From NCBI RefSeq assembly GCF_017874735.1, contig NZ_JAGGLV010000004.1:1-64000 (forward strand): a stretch of 64,000 nt of DNA. The letters are read 5' to 3'. Made by a program: the position numbers and the translations under genes. The DNA is from Paenibacillus silagei (GTDB taxonomy: Bacteria; Bacillota; Bacilli; Paenibacillales; Paenibacillaceae). Below are positions 17,941 through 27,131 of the stretch, piece after piece (position 1 is the first letter of the stretch; each line of letters begins with the position of its first letter). The notes under the pieces were generated by a model. The model saw only the letters and a list, made by a program, of their open reading frames with translations. It was not told the DNA's origin and made no database searches.

Positions 17941-19362
17941 TTAGAATCCGATTGCTCTTCCATCCACCGCCAGCATCGCCTCGCCCAGCACCTCCGACAG
18001 TGTCGGATGAGCATGTACAGCCTCCCCGACCTCCCAAGGTGTAGCATCCAGGATCTGGGCCAGCGCCGCTTCGCCGATCAGATCGGTCACATGCGGGCCG
18101 ATCATCTGCACGCCGAGGATATCCCCGTTCTTCGCGTCAGCCACCACCTTCACGAAGCCGTCCTTCATGCCGTAGACAATGGCTTTGCCGATGGCGGAGA
18201 ACGGGAATTTGCCGGTCACCGTCTCACGGCCGAGCTCCTTCGCTTCCTTCTCTGTGTAACCGACACTTGCCACTTCCGGCCGTGTATAGACACAGCGGGG
18301 AACCAGATGAGTCTCATAAGGATGGAGCGCTTCGCCCGCCAGATGGTTGACCGCACGAATGCCTTCATGGCTGGCGGCGTGAGCCAGCTGCAGTCCGCCG
18401 ATACAATCGCCAATCGCATAGATATGCGGCTCACCCGTCTGCATATTGGCATTTACCGCAATGACACCTGTATCGAAGCGGATATCTGTATTTTCCAGTC
18501 CGAGATTCTCGATGTTCGCCACGCGTCCCACGGATACGAGCAGCTTATCAGCCGATAGACTCTGGCTCTGCTCCCCCTTGCGGGCTTCAATCGTAATCCC
18601 TGTCTCTGACACCGTGCAGGTCTCTGCATCTACCGTTGTTCCGGTGAGCACCCGGACTCCGCGTTTCTTCAGCAGGCGCAGCAGCTCGCGGGCCACCTCT
18701 TCATCCTCCTGCGGCAACAGCTGCCCGGCTGCCTCGACGACAGTCACCTGCACTCCGAAATCAGCCAGCATGGATGCCCACTCCACTCCGATTACCCCGC
18801 CGCCCACAATAATAATCGAGGCCGGTAGCTCCTCAAGCGTAAGCGCCTCTTCACTGCTCAGAATCACCTTGCCGTCAGGCACCAGGCCAGGCAGAATGCG
18901 CGGACGCGAGCCGGTAGCGATGATGAGATTCGTAGAGACCACGGTCTCCATCTCGCCATTCTCCAGTTCTACAGCTACAGCGCCGCTTCGCGGGGAGAAA
19001 ATCGAAGGCCCGATGATCCGGCCTTTGCCCTTCAGCACCTGAATCTTGTGCTTGCGCATCAGATACTGCACCCCCTGATGTAGCTGCTCTACTACCGCTT
19101 CCTTGCGCTGCTGCACTTTGGGGAACACCAGCTTGGTGCCCGTAGTCTCTATACCGTAGCTTTCGCTCTCGTTGATTTCAGCCAATACCTCTGCACTGCG
19201 CAGCAGTGATTTGCTGGGAATACAGCCGCGGTGCAGGCAGGTTCCGCCCAGCTTGTCCATTTCAATAACGACAACGGATTTGCCCAGCTGCGCAGCGCGG
19301 ATCGCTGCCACATAACCGCCGGTGCCTCCCCCAAGTATCGCCACATCACAGGTCATTGTCAT
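17941..19362 (-). CDS. lpd: Dihydrolipoyl dehydrogenase (E3)
   Basis: FAD enzyme that reoxidises the lipoyl group of E2 and makes NADH. The 473-residue protein has the FAD loop GGGTGG, redox pair Cys42 and Cys47 in GGTCLHRGCIPSK, the NAD loop IIVGGGVIGVEWASM, the second FAD motif YAIGD and the active-site His-Glu in HAHPTLSE. Start ATG has GGAGG 9 bases upstream; an ATG two codons later is possible. As lpdV in B. subtilis, it is first of the E3-E1-E1-E2 group, although ptb, bcd and buk are not present here. Confidence 0.93.
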   Translation of the reverse strand: MTMTCDVAILGGGTGGYVAAIRAAQLGKSVVVIEMDKLGGTCLHRGCIPSKSLLRSAEVLAEINESESYGIETTGTKLVFPKVQQRKEAVVEQLHQGVQYLMRKHKIQVLKGKGRIIGPSIFSPRSGAVAVELENGEMETVVSTNLIIATGSRPRILPGLVPDGKVILSSEEALTLEELPASIIIVGGGVIGVEWASMLADFGVQVTVVEAAGQLLPQEDEEVARELLRLLKKRGVRVLTGTTVDAETCTVSETGITIEARKGEQSQSLSADKLLVSVGRVANIENLGLENTDIRFDTGVIAVNANMQTGEPHIYAIGDCIGGLQLAHAASHEGIRAVNHLAGEALHPYETHLVPRCVYTRPEVASVGYTEKEAKELGRETVTGKFPFSAIGKAIVYGMKDGFVKVVADAKNGDILGVQMIGPHVTDLIGEAALAQILDATPWEVGEAVHAHPTLSEVLGEAMLAVDGRAIGF

Positions 19363-19388
19363 GATATGTATCCTCCAGTCATTCCTCT

Positions 19389-19432
19389 TGAATTCAGTTC
19401 AATCTATTATATTGTACTCTCTTTCGGGAGTA
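19389..19432 (-). promoter_or_regulatory. Promoter and operator-like repeats upstream of lpd
   Basis: The minus strand reads TATAAT at about 19406-19411. The -35 zone overlaps the 7-bp inverted repeat TACTCTC-TTTC-GGGAGTA (19415-19432). A second inverted repeat TTGAA-TTCAG-TTCAA (19389-19403) lies just downstream of the predicted start of transcription. Both are placed where a repressor could act, but the regulator is unknown. Confidence 0.45.
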
Positions 19433-19529
19433 ATACAAAACATACAAACGTCATGTATTCATGGACTTTTGCAGGTTAAAGCGTTATCATATGGGTGAAT
19501 TCAAACGGCTGCGAAGAGGAGCGACTGTG

Positions 19530-19835
19530 ATGAAACTGCTGATTTCACGCTTCATTGCCATCCTTATTCTGGTGATCCCCGGCCTCCTGGCGATGACGGG
19601 CTTCCTGATGATGAAAGATGATCTGTTCAACTATTTCGCCATGCATGGCGATGAGACTGCTATTCCCAAATTTGCGTGGCTGCATTTCGGCGGCGGCCTG
19701 CTTTTATTCCTGGCGGGCATGACCTTCCTCGGCGGCTGGATTCTGGCCCGTGACCGCAAAAAGAACTACGTTGGCCCCCGCTTCCGGGAGAAGCAGCAAG
19801 CACAGCAGCCCCCGTCCTCCGAAGCCCGCTCCTAA
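19530..19835 (+). CDS. yqzF: YqzF-like membrane protein (DUF2627)
   Basis: A 101-residue protein from ATG 19530, with GAAGAGGAG upstream. Two hydrophobic segments (about 6-26 and 48-70) are separated by a short loop (LFNYFAMHGDETAIPKFAW), and a basic tail (ARDRKKNYVGPRFREKQQAQ) follows. It resembles YqzF, a protein of unknown function encoded beside the bkd genes in B. subtilis, and the same neighbourhood is seen here. Divergent from lpd. Confidence 0.78.
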   Translation: MKLLISRFIAILILVIPGLLAMTGFLMMKDDLFNYFAMHGDETAIPKFAWLHFGGGLLLFLAGMTFLGGWILARDRKKNYVGPRFREKQQAQQPPSSEARS

Positions 19836-19852
19836 TTATATTCCATTGAAAC

Positions 19853-19902
19853 AGGGGATGCCTCAAGCCATGAACGAACCGGCTGCTGAGGCATCCCCTT
19901 GT
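19853..19902 (+). terminator. Terminator of yqzF
   Basis: The long stem AGGGGATGCCTCA / TGAGGCATCCCCT is followed by TGTTGTT. Located 18 bases past the stop codon. Confidence 0.8.
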
Positions 19903-19984
19903 TGTTAGCTATCGAACTTTTAGCTGGAGGACTCCCGATACACACCAGACGCCGCGTGAACAGCACGCTGTACTCTGTGAGAGT

Positions 19985-20112
19985 GCGCTACGAGTCTATC
20001 GCTCAAAGTCTAAGAGTCTAGGGTTACGAGTCCATCACTCAGGCACTACGAATCTATCGCTCATGCGCTGCGAGTCTAACACTCATTGCGTTACGAGCCT
20101 GTGACCCAAGCG
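19985..20112. repeat. 22-bp degenerate repeat, about five units
   Basis: Units like TACGAGTCTATCGCTCATGC begin at 19989, 20025, 20047, 20069 and 20092, the last four 22-23 bp apart. Each contains GAGT-N5-ACTC or a near version, a small dyad. No reading frame with a ribosome site covers it. Confidence 0.7.
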
Positions 20113-20119
20113 CTAAGTG

Positions 20120-20592
<473 letters not shown>

Positions 20593-20671
20593 TTACCTTA
20601 TAAATCATGCGCCACAGCTTCTGCATCCCGTTCGCCGTATGCACCAGTGTGAGCATTACCCCGCTTCTTCT

Positions 20672-20809
20672 CACTTACAACAACACTTGCCACACTTGCC
20701 GTACTTATCGCACTTACTGCACTTACAACACCTAATGCGCTTACAACACTTTCCATACTTGCCACACTTGTCGCATTTATCGTAATTACCTCACTTACCT
20801 CACTTGCCG
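20672..20809. repeat. 9-bp degenerate tandem repeat
   Basis: About fourteen consecutive 9-bp units of the type YACTTRYCR (CACTTGCCA, CACTTGCCG, TACTTATCG, CACTTACTG and so on) run without a gap from 20684 to 20809. On the minus strand one frame is open and would read X-X-Ser repeats, but no start with a ribosome site supports it. Identical units occur inside spoIIIAE at 52447-52518. Confidence 0.85.
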
Positions 20810-20915
20810 CCTTACGCACTTACCCTTAACCCTCACTCATGCCTCAGCTTTGTCTCACCCATGCCTCAGCCAAGACTCACTTATGCCTCACTCATGCCTC
20901 AACCATCCCTCATCC

Positions 20916-22763
20916 TTACTCCTCGGCCGCGTCCTTACTTCCCCGCACCAGCTGACTATAGAGGCCGCCCTGCCGGAGCAGCTCCTCATGCGAGCCCTGC
21001 TGAAGCAGGCGTCCGCCCTCAAGCACCAGAATGCGGTCGGCTGCGCGGATCGTGCCCAGCCGGTGGGCGATCACGAAGCTGGTCCGGCCGCGCATCAGCG
21101 CCTGGAGCCCTTCCTGAATCTTGATCTCGGTCACCGTATCGATGCTGCTCGTCGCCTCATCCAGTACCAGCATAGACGGATTCGCCAAAATTGCCCGGGC
21201 AATCGCCAAGAGCTGCTTCTGTCCCTGGCTGATACCGCTGCCGTCCACAGACAGCATCCGGTCGTAGCCGTCCTGGAGTCTCATGATGAAGGCATGGGCA
21301 TTGGCCAGCTTCGCAGCCTCCTCCACCTCTTCATCGGTTGCATCCAGCCGGCCGTAGCGGATATTATCGCGGATCGTACCTTTGAACAGGAAGGAGTCCT
21401 GGAGGACGAAGGCCATATGGCTGCGCAGACTCTCACGGGTGACCGTTGACAGCTCCCGCCCGTCCAGCGTAATGCTGCCCCGGCTCGGATCGTAGAAGCG
21501 GGACAGCAGGCCGATTAGCGTCGTTTTGCCAGCACCGGTAGGTCCGACCAGCGCAATCATCTCACCGGGCTTCGCTTCAAATGAAATATCCTGCAGCGTA
21601 TCTGTCCCCCCATCATAGGAGAAGGAGACCTCCGAGAACTTCACAGCGCCCTCAACATGCGCAAGCTTCACCGCCGCGCCCTCATCCCGGGCCTCCGTCT
21701 CTTCATCCAACACCTCGAAGACGCGCTCCGCACCGGCGATCGCCGACAGCAGCGTGTTCCATTGGTTCGCCAGATCATTCAGCGGCCGGGTGAACTGGCG
21801 GGCATATTCGGCAAAAGCGATAATAATCCCCACCGTCACCAGCCCGCGGATCGCAAGCAGCCCCCCGACTCCGGCCACGATGGCAAAGCTCAGATTGTTC
21901 AGACCATTCATCAGCTTAGGAATGAAGCCCGAAATCGATTGCGCCCAATACCCCGACAGCATAATCCGTGTATTGCGCTCTCTGAAGCCGGTAATTACCC
22001 GCTCCTCCTGCGAGAAGGCTTTGATAATCCGCTGTCCAGACAAGGTCTCTTCAATGAACCCGTTCAGCTCCCCCATATTCCGCTGCCGCTCCTTGAACAG
22101 CGGGCCGGTCCGCCGGGTAATCCAGCGCATGCCCAGCATCATCAGCGGCACCACAATGAAGGTTAGCAGCGTCAAGAGCGGGCTGAGCCATAGCATTACG
22201 CCAACCGTTCCCACCAGCGTCAGAATACTGGAAAAAATCTGAATCGCCGAGCTGTTCAGCGTCGAGCTGATATTCTCGATATCATTGGTCAGACGGCTCA
22301 TAATCTCTCCCTGCTGCCTGCGGTTGAAGAAGGAGATCGGCAGGCGGTGCAGGTGCGAGAACAGATCCGTCCGCATCCGGTAGACCGTCTCCTGGGCCAC
22401 CTCGATCATCCAGACATTTTGCAGCCAGGAGACCAGGGAATTCAACAGGTAGACGAGCGCCAGCACCAGCAGGAAGAGGCCCCACGTTCTGCCGCCCTCC
22501 CCGCCCAGATAGTCGTCCACTGCCCGGCTGATCAGGTAGGGTCCAAGGAGCGACAAGGCTGAGCTTAGCAGAACCATGAACAGCACCAGTATCAGCTTTG
22601 TCCGGCGTTCAGCGAGATAAGTCCATATGCGTCCTAATGTGCCAGACCAGTTCTTGGCCTTCGCCTTCGGCTTCCGGCTGCCCATCGCCCCGAAGACCTT
22701 GGCTTCGCCGTGGCCTACTTCCAGCTTCGGATAGCGGAACGGCTCAATGAGTGCTTTGAACAT
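20916..22763 (-). CDS. ABC exporter subunit with canonical catalytic site residues
   Basis: Half-transporter of 615 residues: an N-terminal six-helix exporter domain (about 45-345) and a C-terminal ATPase. Walker A is GPTGAGKTT, Walker B ILVLDEATSSID with the catalytic Glu, and the H-loop is FVIAHRLGTI. Its signature motif is SQGQK, not LSGGQ. Start ATG 22763 has GGGGAGGGG upstream and overlaps the partner gene by 20 bases. Together they form a heterodimeric multidrug-type exporter (YfiB/YfiC or TM287/288 class). The substrate cannot be deduced. Confidence 0.88.
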   Translation of the reverse strand: MFKALIEPFRYPKLEVGHGEAKVFGAMGSRKPKAKAKNWSGTLGRIWTYLAERRTKLILVLFMVLLSSALSLLGPYLISRAVDDYLGGEGGRTWGLFLLVLALVYLLNSLVSWLQNVWMIEVAQETVYRMRTDLFSHLHRLPISFFNRRQQGEIMSRLTNDIENISSTLNSSAIQIFSSILTLVGTVGVMLWLSPLLTLLTFIVVPLMMLGMRWITRRTGPLFKERQRNMGELNGFIEETLSGQRIIKAFSQEERVITGFRERNTRIMLSGYWAQSISGFIPKLMNGLNNLSFAIVAGVGGLLAIRGLVTVGIIIAFAEYARQFTRPLNDLANQWNTLLSAIAGAERVFEVLDEETEARDEGAAVKLAHVEGAVKFSEVSFSYDGGTDTLQDISFEAKPGEMIALVGPTGAGKTTLIGLLSRFYDPSRGSITLDGRELSTVTRESLRSHMAFVLQDSFLFKGTIRDNIRYGRLDATDEEVEEAAKLANAHAFIMRLQDGYDRMLSVDGSGISQGQKQLLAIARAILANPSMLVLDEATSSIDTVTEIKIQEGLQALMRGRTSFVIAHRLGTIRAADRILVLEGGRLLQQGSHEELLRQGGLYSQLVRGSKDAAEE

Positions 22764-24486
22764 GCTGCCCCTCCCCTGTCTGCGATTGATAGATTTTGCG
22801 GTACAGCGCGGACTCATCCATTAGTTCGGAATGGGTCCCCTGCGCAATGAGCCGGCCTTCGTCCAGCAGCAGAATTAGATCCGCCGAAGCAGTGGAGCTA
22901 ATTTTCTGTGTGATCAGGAAGGTCGTGCAGGACAACTTCTTCAGCTCTGCCAGCAAAAGCCCCTCCGTCACCGCATCAAGCGCACTGGTGCTGTCATCCA
23001 GAATCAGGATCGCCGGTCTGCGCACCAGCGCCCGTGCAATGCTCAGACGCTGCTTCTGCCCGCCCGACAGATTAACTCCGCGTTGCCCAAGGGCAGTATC
23101 GTAGCCCTGCGGCAGCCCGGCAACTGTGTCATGAATCTGCGCTGCCGCTGCTGCCTGCTCAATCTCTGCCTGACTCGCCGCTGCATTTCCCCAGGCTATA
23201 TTCTCCCGGATCGAGCCGGTGAATAGCAGCACCTCCTGAGGTACATAGCCAATCGAGCCCCGTAAGGTCTGCATATCCATCTCCGTATGCTTCTGTCCGT
23301 CCACCAGGATGCTCCCGCTGCCGCATTCATACAGCCTTGGAATCAGCGTTACCAGAGAGGATTTGCCTGAGCCGGTCGCGCCCATAATCGCCACTCGTTC
23401 CCCCGGCTGCACCGTGAAGGAGATATCGTCAAGCACCTTAATATCACTGCCGGGATAGCTGAAGCTGACCCGCTGGAATTCAACCTTGCCTTGAACAGCT
23501 GACGCAAGACCTTCTCCAGAAGTCATACCCAGCTCGCCCGGGCCATCGCTTGCCGCCATCACTTCAGTGACCCGTCCCGAAGACGCCCGTGCGCGGGAGA
23601 AGCTGACCATAATCCAGGATAGCGCTGACAGCGCTCCCATCGTCCGCAGCGAGTAGTTAATAACAGCAACCGTCTGTCCCAGCGTCGCATCCCCTGTAGA
23701 GATCTCTATCCGCCCAAACCATAACACGGCCAGAATACCGGCGTTGACGATGATCATAATGAACGGGGTCGAGGTCTCGGTAAGCCGCAGCGCAGCAATA
23801 GTCGATCTCATCAGCTCTCCGCTGAATGTTGCGAACCGTCCAATCTCATGGCCCATCCGCACAAATACACGGATCAGCCGGATTCCGGTCAAATTCTCCT
23901 GAATAACACCATTCACGCCGTCGAGCCGGCTCTGCACATTGCGGAACAGCTCGGACGCTCTGCGCATCAGCCAGATCATGAAAATCACCAAAAACGGCAG
24001 CGTCACGGTCAGCAGCAGCCCCAGCTTGATATGTACCACAAGCGCCATAATCACGCTTCCAATCACAACCAGCGGAATACGGGTCATGAACCGTAGCCCC
24101 ATGAATATCGTATCCTGAATTTGTGTTACATCCCCGGTAAGGCGGGTGATCAGAGATGAGGTAGGGAAGCGGCTAAAAATATCGTAAGAGAACGACTGTA
24201 CCTTTTCATACAGCTTGTCACGCAGGTCGAATGCAAACCCCTGACTGACATGCGACGCAAAAAAGGAGCTGAGTATTCCCGCCAGAAACGCCACAGCGGC
24301 ACTCCCTACCAGCACCCCGCCCCACAGCCAGACGACAGCCGTGTCCTGTTGCCGGATACCGTCATCAATGATTTTGGAGATCAGCAGCGGCTGCGACAGC
24401 TCCACGGCCAGCTCAATCAGCATCATGACCAGCGCGGCAATAGCGGCGACCCGGTATTTTTTAAGAAAAGTCAACATTAGCTTCAT
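22744..24486 (-). CDS. ABC exporter subunit with degenerate catalytic site
   Basis: Half-transporter of 580 residues: exporter domain (10-310), ATPase from about 345. Walker A is GATGSGKSS and the signature is the consensus LSGGQK, but Walker B reads ILILDDSTSALD (Asp in place of the catalytic Glu) and the H-loop is FLITQKISS (Gln in place of His). Paired with the SQGQ signature of the downstream partner, this gives one consensus and one degenerate ATP site, the pattern of heterodimeric ABC exporters. First gene of the pair. Confidence 0.88.
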   Translation of the reverse strand: MKLMLTFLKKYRVAAIAALVMMLIELAVELSQPLLISKIIDDGIRQQDTAVVWLWGGVLVGSAAVAFLAGILSSFFASHVSQGFAFDLRDKLYEKVQSFSYDIFSRFPTSSLITRLTGDVTQIQDTIFMGLRFMTRIPLVVIGSVIMALVVHIKLGLLLTVTLPFLVIFMIWLMRRASELFRNVQSRLDGVNGVIQENLTGIRLIRVFVRMGHEIGRFATFSGELMRSTIAALRLTETSTPFIMIIVNAGILAVLWFGRIEISTGDATLGQTVAVINYSLRTMGALSALSWIMVSFSRARASSGRVTEVMAASDGPGELGMTSGEGLASAVQGKVEFQRVSFSYPGSDIKVLDDISFTVQPGERVAIMGATGSGKSSLVTLIPRLYECGSGSILVDGQKHTEMDMQTLRGSIGYVPQEVLLFTGSIRENIAWGNAAASQAEIEQAAAAAQIHDTVAGLPQGYDTALGQRGVNLSGGQKQRLSIARALVRRPAILILDDSTSALDAVTEGLLLAELKKLSCTTFLITQKISSTASADLILLLDEGRLIAQGTHSELMDESALYRKIYQSQTGEGQHVQSTH

Positions 24487-24504
24487 CGAAGATACCCCAT
24501 TTGC

Positions 24505-24738
24505 TTATTCGTAGAGCGCATCCCGCAGGCGGGTAGACATGGCAGAGCCTTGTCCCGACTTCAAAATGACCCGGCGCAGTGCCTTGTTGCTGCGGTTCAG
24601 CTCGGTGAGCTCGGCCAGCATGTCTTCCAGTAAATTCTCAGTATCGGGGATGAGCTCCCCCTTCTCCCGCAGCGCATTAATCCGTTCCTTATATTGCTCC
24701 AATTTCTCTGTCACCTGACTAACTTCCCTTCTGTTCAC
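24505..24738 (-). CDS. Small coiled-coil protein of unknown function
   Basis: About 77 residues from GTG 24738, which has CAGGAG upstream; ATG 24762 and GTG 24714 are alternatives. Mostly charged helix with heptad-like Leu spacing (VTEKLEQYKERINALREKGE, then LLEDMLAELTELN) and a basic C-terminal part. No family recognised. Ends 18 bases before the ABC pair and is read in the same direction, so it may share their transcript. Confidence 0.6.
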   Translation of the reverse strand: MNRREVSQVTEKLEQYKERINALREKGELIPDTENLLEDMLAELTELNRSNKALRRVILKSGQGSAMSTRLRDALYE

Positions 24739-24890
24739 TATATTCTCCTGCTGAAGACACAATTGCGTTCATTATAGCACATCCCGGGCGGAAGCAATGT
24801 TTGCACTGGCTACTCCGGCCCCGAGTATGATACTCTAGAAAGGTCGATTTTTGGGTCGTGTTGCAGATTAGCTCAACAGTGAAAGGATAG

Positions 24891-25466
24891 ATGGACGTGG
24901 CACAATTATTTTTCAGGTATGGAGCTATGAACAGCGGCAAATCCATTGAGATTCTCAAGGTTGCACATAATTATGAAGAGCAGGGCAAGTCGGTGCTCCT
25001 CTTCACACCTTCCATTGATAACCGGGATGAAGTGGGATACATCTCCTCCCGGATCGGACTGCGCAAGCAGGCCATTCCTATCGACGAGCAGACCGATATC
25101 TACAGCATTGTCAGCAGCAGTCTGCCGAAGCCGCACTGTGTACTGATCGACGAGTGCCAGTTCCTGAGCAAGGACTGCATCCTGCAGCTGGTGCGTATTG
25201 TGGATGAGCTTGACATTCCGGTGATGGCCTTCGGCCTCAAAAATGATTTCCAGAACAATCTGTTCGAAGGCAGCAAATATATGCTGATCTACGCCGACAA
25301 GATCGAAGAAATGAAGACCATCTGCTGGTTCTGCGCACGGAAAGCCACCATGGCGCTGCGGGTCGAGAACGGCAAGCCGGTATACAGCGGCAAACAGATC
25401 CAGATCGGCGGCAATGAAGCCTATTACCCGGTCTGCCGTAAATGCCACAAGAATCCTCCATTGTAA
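24891..25466 (+). CDS. tdk: Thymidine kinase
   Basis: Phosphorylates thymidine to dTMP for salvage. The 191-residue protein has the type II TK P-loop GAMNSGKS (11-18), the DE(C/A)QF-like Walker B IDECQFL, the lasso region and two zinc-binding pairs CWFC and CRKC. ATG 24891 or GTG 24897 could be the start; AAAGG lies just upstream. A perfect GAGTAT-G-ATACTC dyad (24823-24835) lies in the promoter region and might bind a regulator. Stands alone with its own terminator. Confidence 0.92.
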   Translation: MDVAQLFFRYGAMNSGKSIEILKVAHNYEEQGKSVLLFTPSIDNRDEVGYISSRIGLRKQAIPIDEQTDIYSIVSSSLPKPHCVLIDECQFLSKDCILQLVRIVDELDIPVMAFGLKNDFQNNLFEGSKYMLIYADKIEEMKTICWFCARKATMALRVENGKPVYSGKQIQIGGNEAYYPVCRKCHKNPPL

Positions 25467-25487
25467 AATACCCTAAAACAGAACATT

Positions 25488-25529
25488 AAAACGCACTCCA
25501 GCCCTCAACAGGCCAGAATGCGTTTTTTT
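25488..25529 (+). terminator. Terminator of tdk, probably bidirectional
   Basis: The stem AACGCA / TGCGTT, extended by CCAG-type inner pairs, ends in seven T residues on the plus strand. It lies between convergent genes. Confidence 0.88.
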
Positions 25530-25539
25530 GTGTGCCAGT

Positions 25540-25794
25540 CTATTGAACCGCTTGAAGCGCCTTGTGCTCATCTTCCTTGCGGACGAACAGATCATGCTGG
25601 ATCGTAGCCTTCCCGCCGAAGTTAGCACGCCTTGTGGTCTCTCTCATCCCGCCATTAATCCGGGAACGGTGCGGGATGCCCGCTTCTGCAAGGCGGCTTT
25701 TGACCCGGAGATATTGTCCCTGATCGAAAGTAGTGTACACTAATGTGCGCTCCCTCGGGACGAAGACATGCCAGATACCTCTAAGCAAGCCCAC
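25540..25794 (-). CDS. Small protein resembling DUF2007 signal-transducing domains
   Basis: An 84-residue protein. The pattern VYTTFDQGQYLRVKSRLAEA, then GIP, and IQHDLFVRKEDEHKALQAV resembles the ferredoxin-like DUF2007 fold (strand, helix, GIP turn, strand, helix). Function is not established for the family. It follows the DinB-like gene by 15 bases, so the two form a small operon. Confidence 0.6.
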   Translation of the reverse strand: MGLLRGIWHVFVPRERTLVYTTFDQGQYLRVKSRLAEAGIPHRSRINGGMRETTRRANFGGKATIQHDLFVRKEDEHKALQAVQ

Positions 25795-25809
25795 ATGCGT
25801 CTCCTCCCT

Positions 25810-26328
25810 TTAGTTCAGATAACGTTCATGAAGAACCCGCAGATGATGCCGTTCATGCCCGATGATCAGAGCAATCTGCGCTCTAACCGACATCGCAATG
25901 CCATTGGAGCTGCCTGTACGGGTATAATCATTATCCACCAGACTGTCTACCAGCGCCAAGGTGGACTCGCGGACGATCCGGTAGTGCGCAAGCATCTCTT
26001 GCAGTGTGAAGCGGTCGAACGCCCCGGCAGCCGCATAATCATTCTCCTCATAGCCCGGCAGCGGCGCCTGTTCTCCCCTCGCAAAACAAAGCAAGCGGTA
26101 AGACATAATGCGGTCATTATCCGTCAGATGCCCTAGCATTTCCTTGATACTCCACTTCCCGGGGGCATAGCGGTAAGCCCCTTGCTCCTCTGTCAGCCCG
26201 CCAAGCAGAGCCAGCACCTCCTGAGTCTGCTCTCTTAGAATAGCGCTCAGTTCTCCTTCCGGCGGCACCAGTGTAATATATCTGGACTGAAATTCGGTAT
26301 ACTCTCCTTGCGCAGGACGCTGATTCAT
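25810..26328 (-). CDS. DinB-superfamily protein
   Basis: A 172-residue four-helix-bundle protein. The three putative metal-binding His of DinB-like proteins are seen in EMLGHLTDNDR and GHERHHLRVLHERY. The family includes thiol-dependent transferases (bacillithiol and mycothiol) and DNA-damage-induced proteins of unknown role. Start ATG 26328 has GGAGAGGGG upstream; a longer reading from 26352 is unlikely. No specific function can be assigned. Confidence 0.82.
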   Translation of the reverse strand: MNQRPAQGEYTEFQSRYITLVPPEGELSAILREQTQEVLALLGGLTEEQGAYRYAPGKWSIKEMLGHLTDNDRIMSYRLLCFARGEQAPLPGYEENDYAAAGAFDRFTLQEMLAHYRIVRESTLALVDSLVDNDYTRTGSSNGIAMSVRAQIALIIGHERHHLRVLHERYLN

Positions 26329-26389
26329 GGTAAAAACCCCTCTCCAAACCAATTTTCAAGAAATATTTGCCGGATTGTGTCAAAACCTG

Positions 26390-26418
26390 TTGTTGTATCT
26401 TAGCCTATTATGTATAAT
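26390..26418 (+). promoter_or_regulatory. Sigma-A promoter of the agr-like cluster
   Basis: TTGTTG (26390-26395), a 17-base spacer and TATAAT (26413-26418). It lies 48 bases upstream of the first gene. A small AGATT-TGTT-AATCT hairpin lies in the leader. No clear LytTR direct repeat was found upstream. Confidence 0.7.
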
Positions 26419-26465
26419 ATCACCAGGATTACAGATTTGTTAATCTATTTCCCGGGAGTGTAAGC

Positions 26466-27131
26466 ATGCTGGATTTTGTGCTTTATATGGTATTTTCCAT
26501 ATTGGAAACATACGCAATGTTTTATTTGGCTTTTAAAGTTTTTAAGATTGATCTTTATCCTATAGAAATGGTATTTGCTTCTACATTAATGGCATTTGTC
26601 TCGTTTGTTCTCCGTAATGACTATAAAATGATATTAACTGATGTATTCTTCCAATATTTATTGACCTTCTGCTTTATCTGGCTTTTATTTAGAATTCATA
26701 TTTTTTACGCTGTTTCTATGACAGGACTGACATACCTTGCCTATATGTTCATTCAATCCTCATGCTATCTCTTTATGAAATTAATAGGACTGTACCACCT
26801 TGGTTCACCTTACGCGACAATTGGTGTTTATATTCTTCAACTTATTTCTGCTCTCACAGCCATGGCTATTGGGCTTTATATAGGTAAAAAGAAAAAAGGA
26901 TTCGACTTCGTGCCTGACAAACAAAATGTCAAAATTAAAATTGAACTACGTGAAATTAAAATTTTCATTCTGAGTGCACCCTCCTTAATCTTTGTTATAT
27001 TATTGGTGATCCTAACAGAAAAATATTCGCAATATTTCTTCCTTATGCCCATGATTTATGCTGTTTTGCTGTATGCTTACCTATACCTTTCATATAAAAA
27101 GGATCGAACGCACAATGAATTTATTAGCTAA
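26466..27131 (+). CDS. AgrC-sensor-like integral membrane protein without kinase domain
   Basis: A 221-residue protein with about six membrane segments and a basic loop (GKKKKGFDFVPDKQNVKIKI), then a short C-terminal tail (YKKDRTHNEFIS). GGGAG lies 7 bases before ATG. It overlaps agrB by 17 bases. The layout resembles the membrane sensor half of AgrC-type receptors, but there is no HisKA or HATPase part and no room for one. It may be a peptide receptor, a membrane inhibitor of the LytTR protein, or an exporter or immunity protein. Base composition is AT-richer than the housekeeping genes, which suggests accessory origin. Confidence 0.6.
   Translation: MLDFVLYMVFSILETYAMFYLAFKVFKIDLYPIEMVFASTLMAFVSFVLRNDYKMILTDVFFQYLLTFCFIWLLFRIHIFYAVSMTGLTYLAYMFIQSSCYLFMKLIGLYHLGSPYATIGVYILQLISALTAMAIGLYIGKKKKGFDFVPDKQNVKIKIELREIKIFILSAPSLIFVILLVILTEKYSQYFFLMPMIYAVLLYAYLYLSYKKDRTHNEFIS

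Noticed and set aside
20598-20819. Minus-strand frame of X-X-Ser repeats
   Set aside because: It is a by-product of the 9-bp intergenic repeat; there is no credible start or ribosome site.
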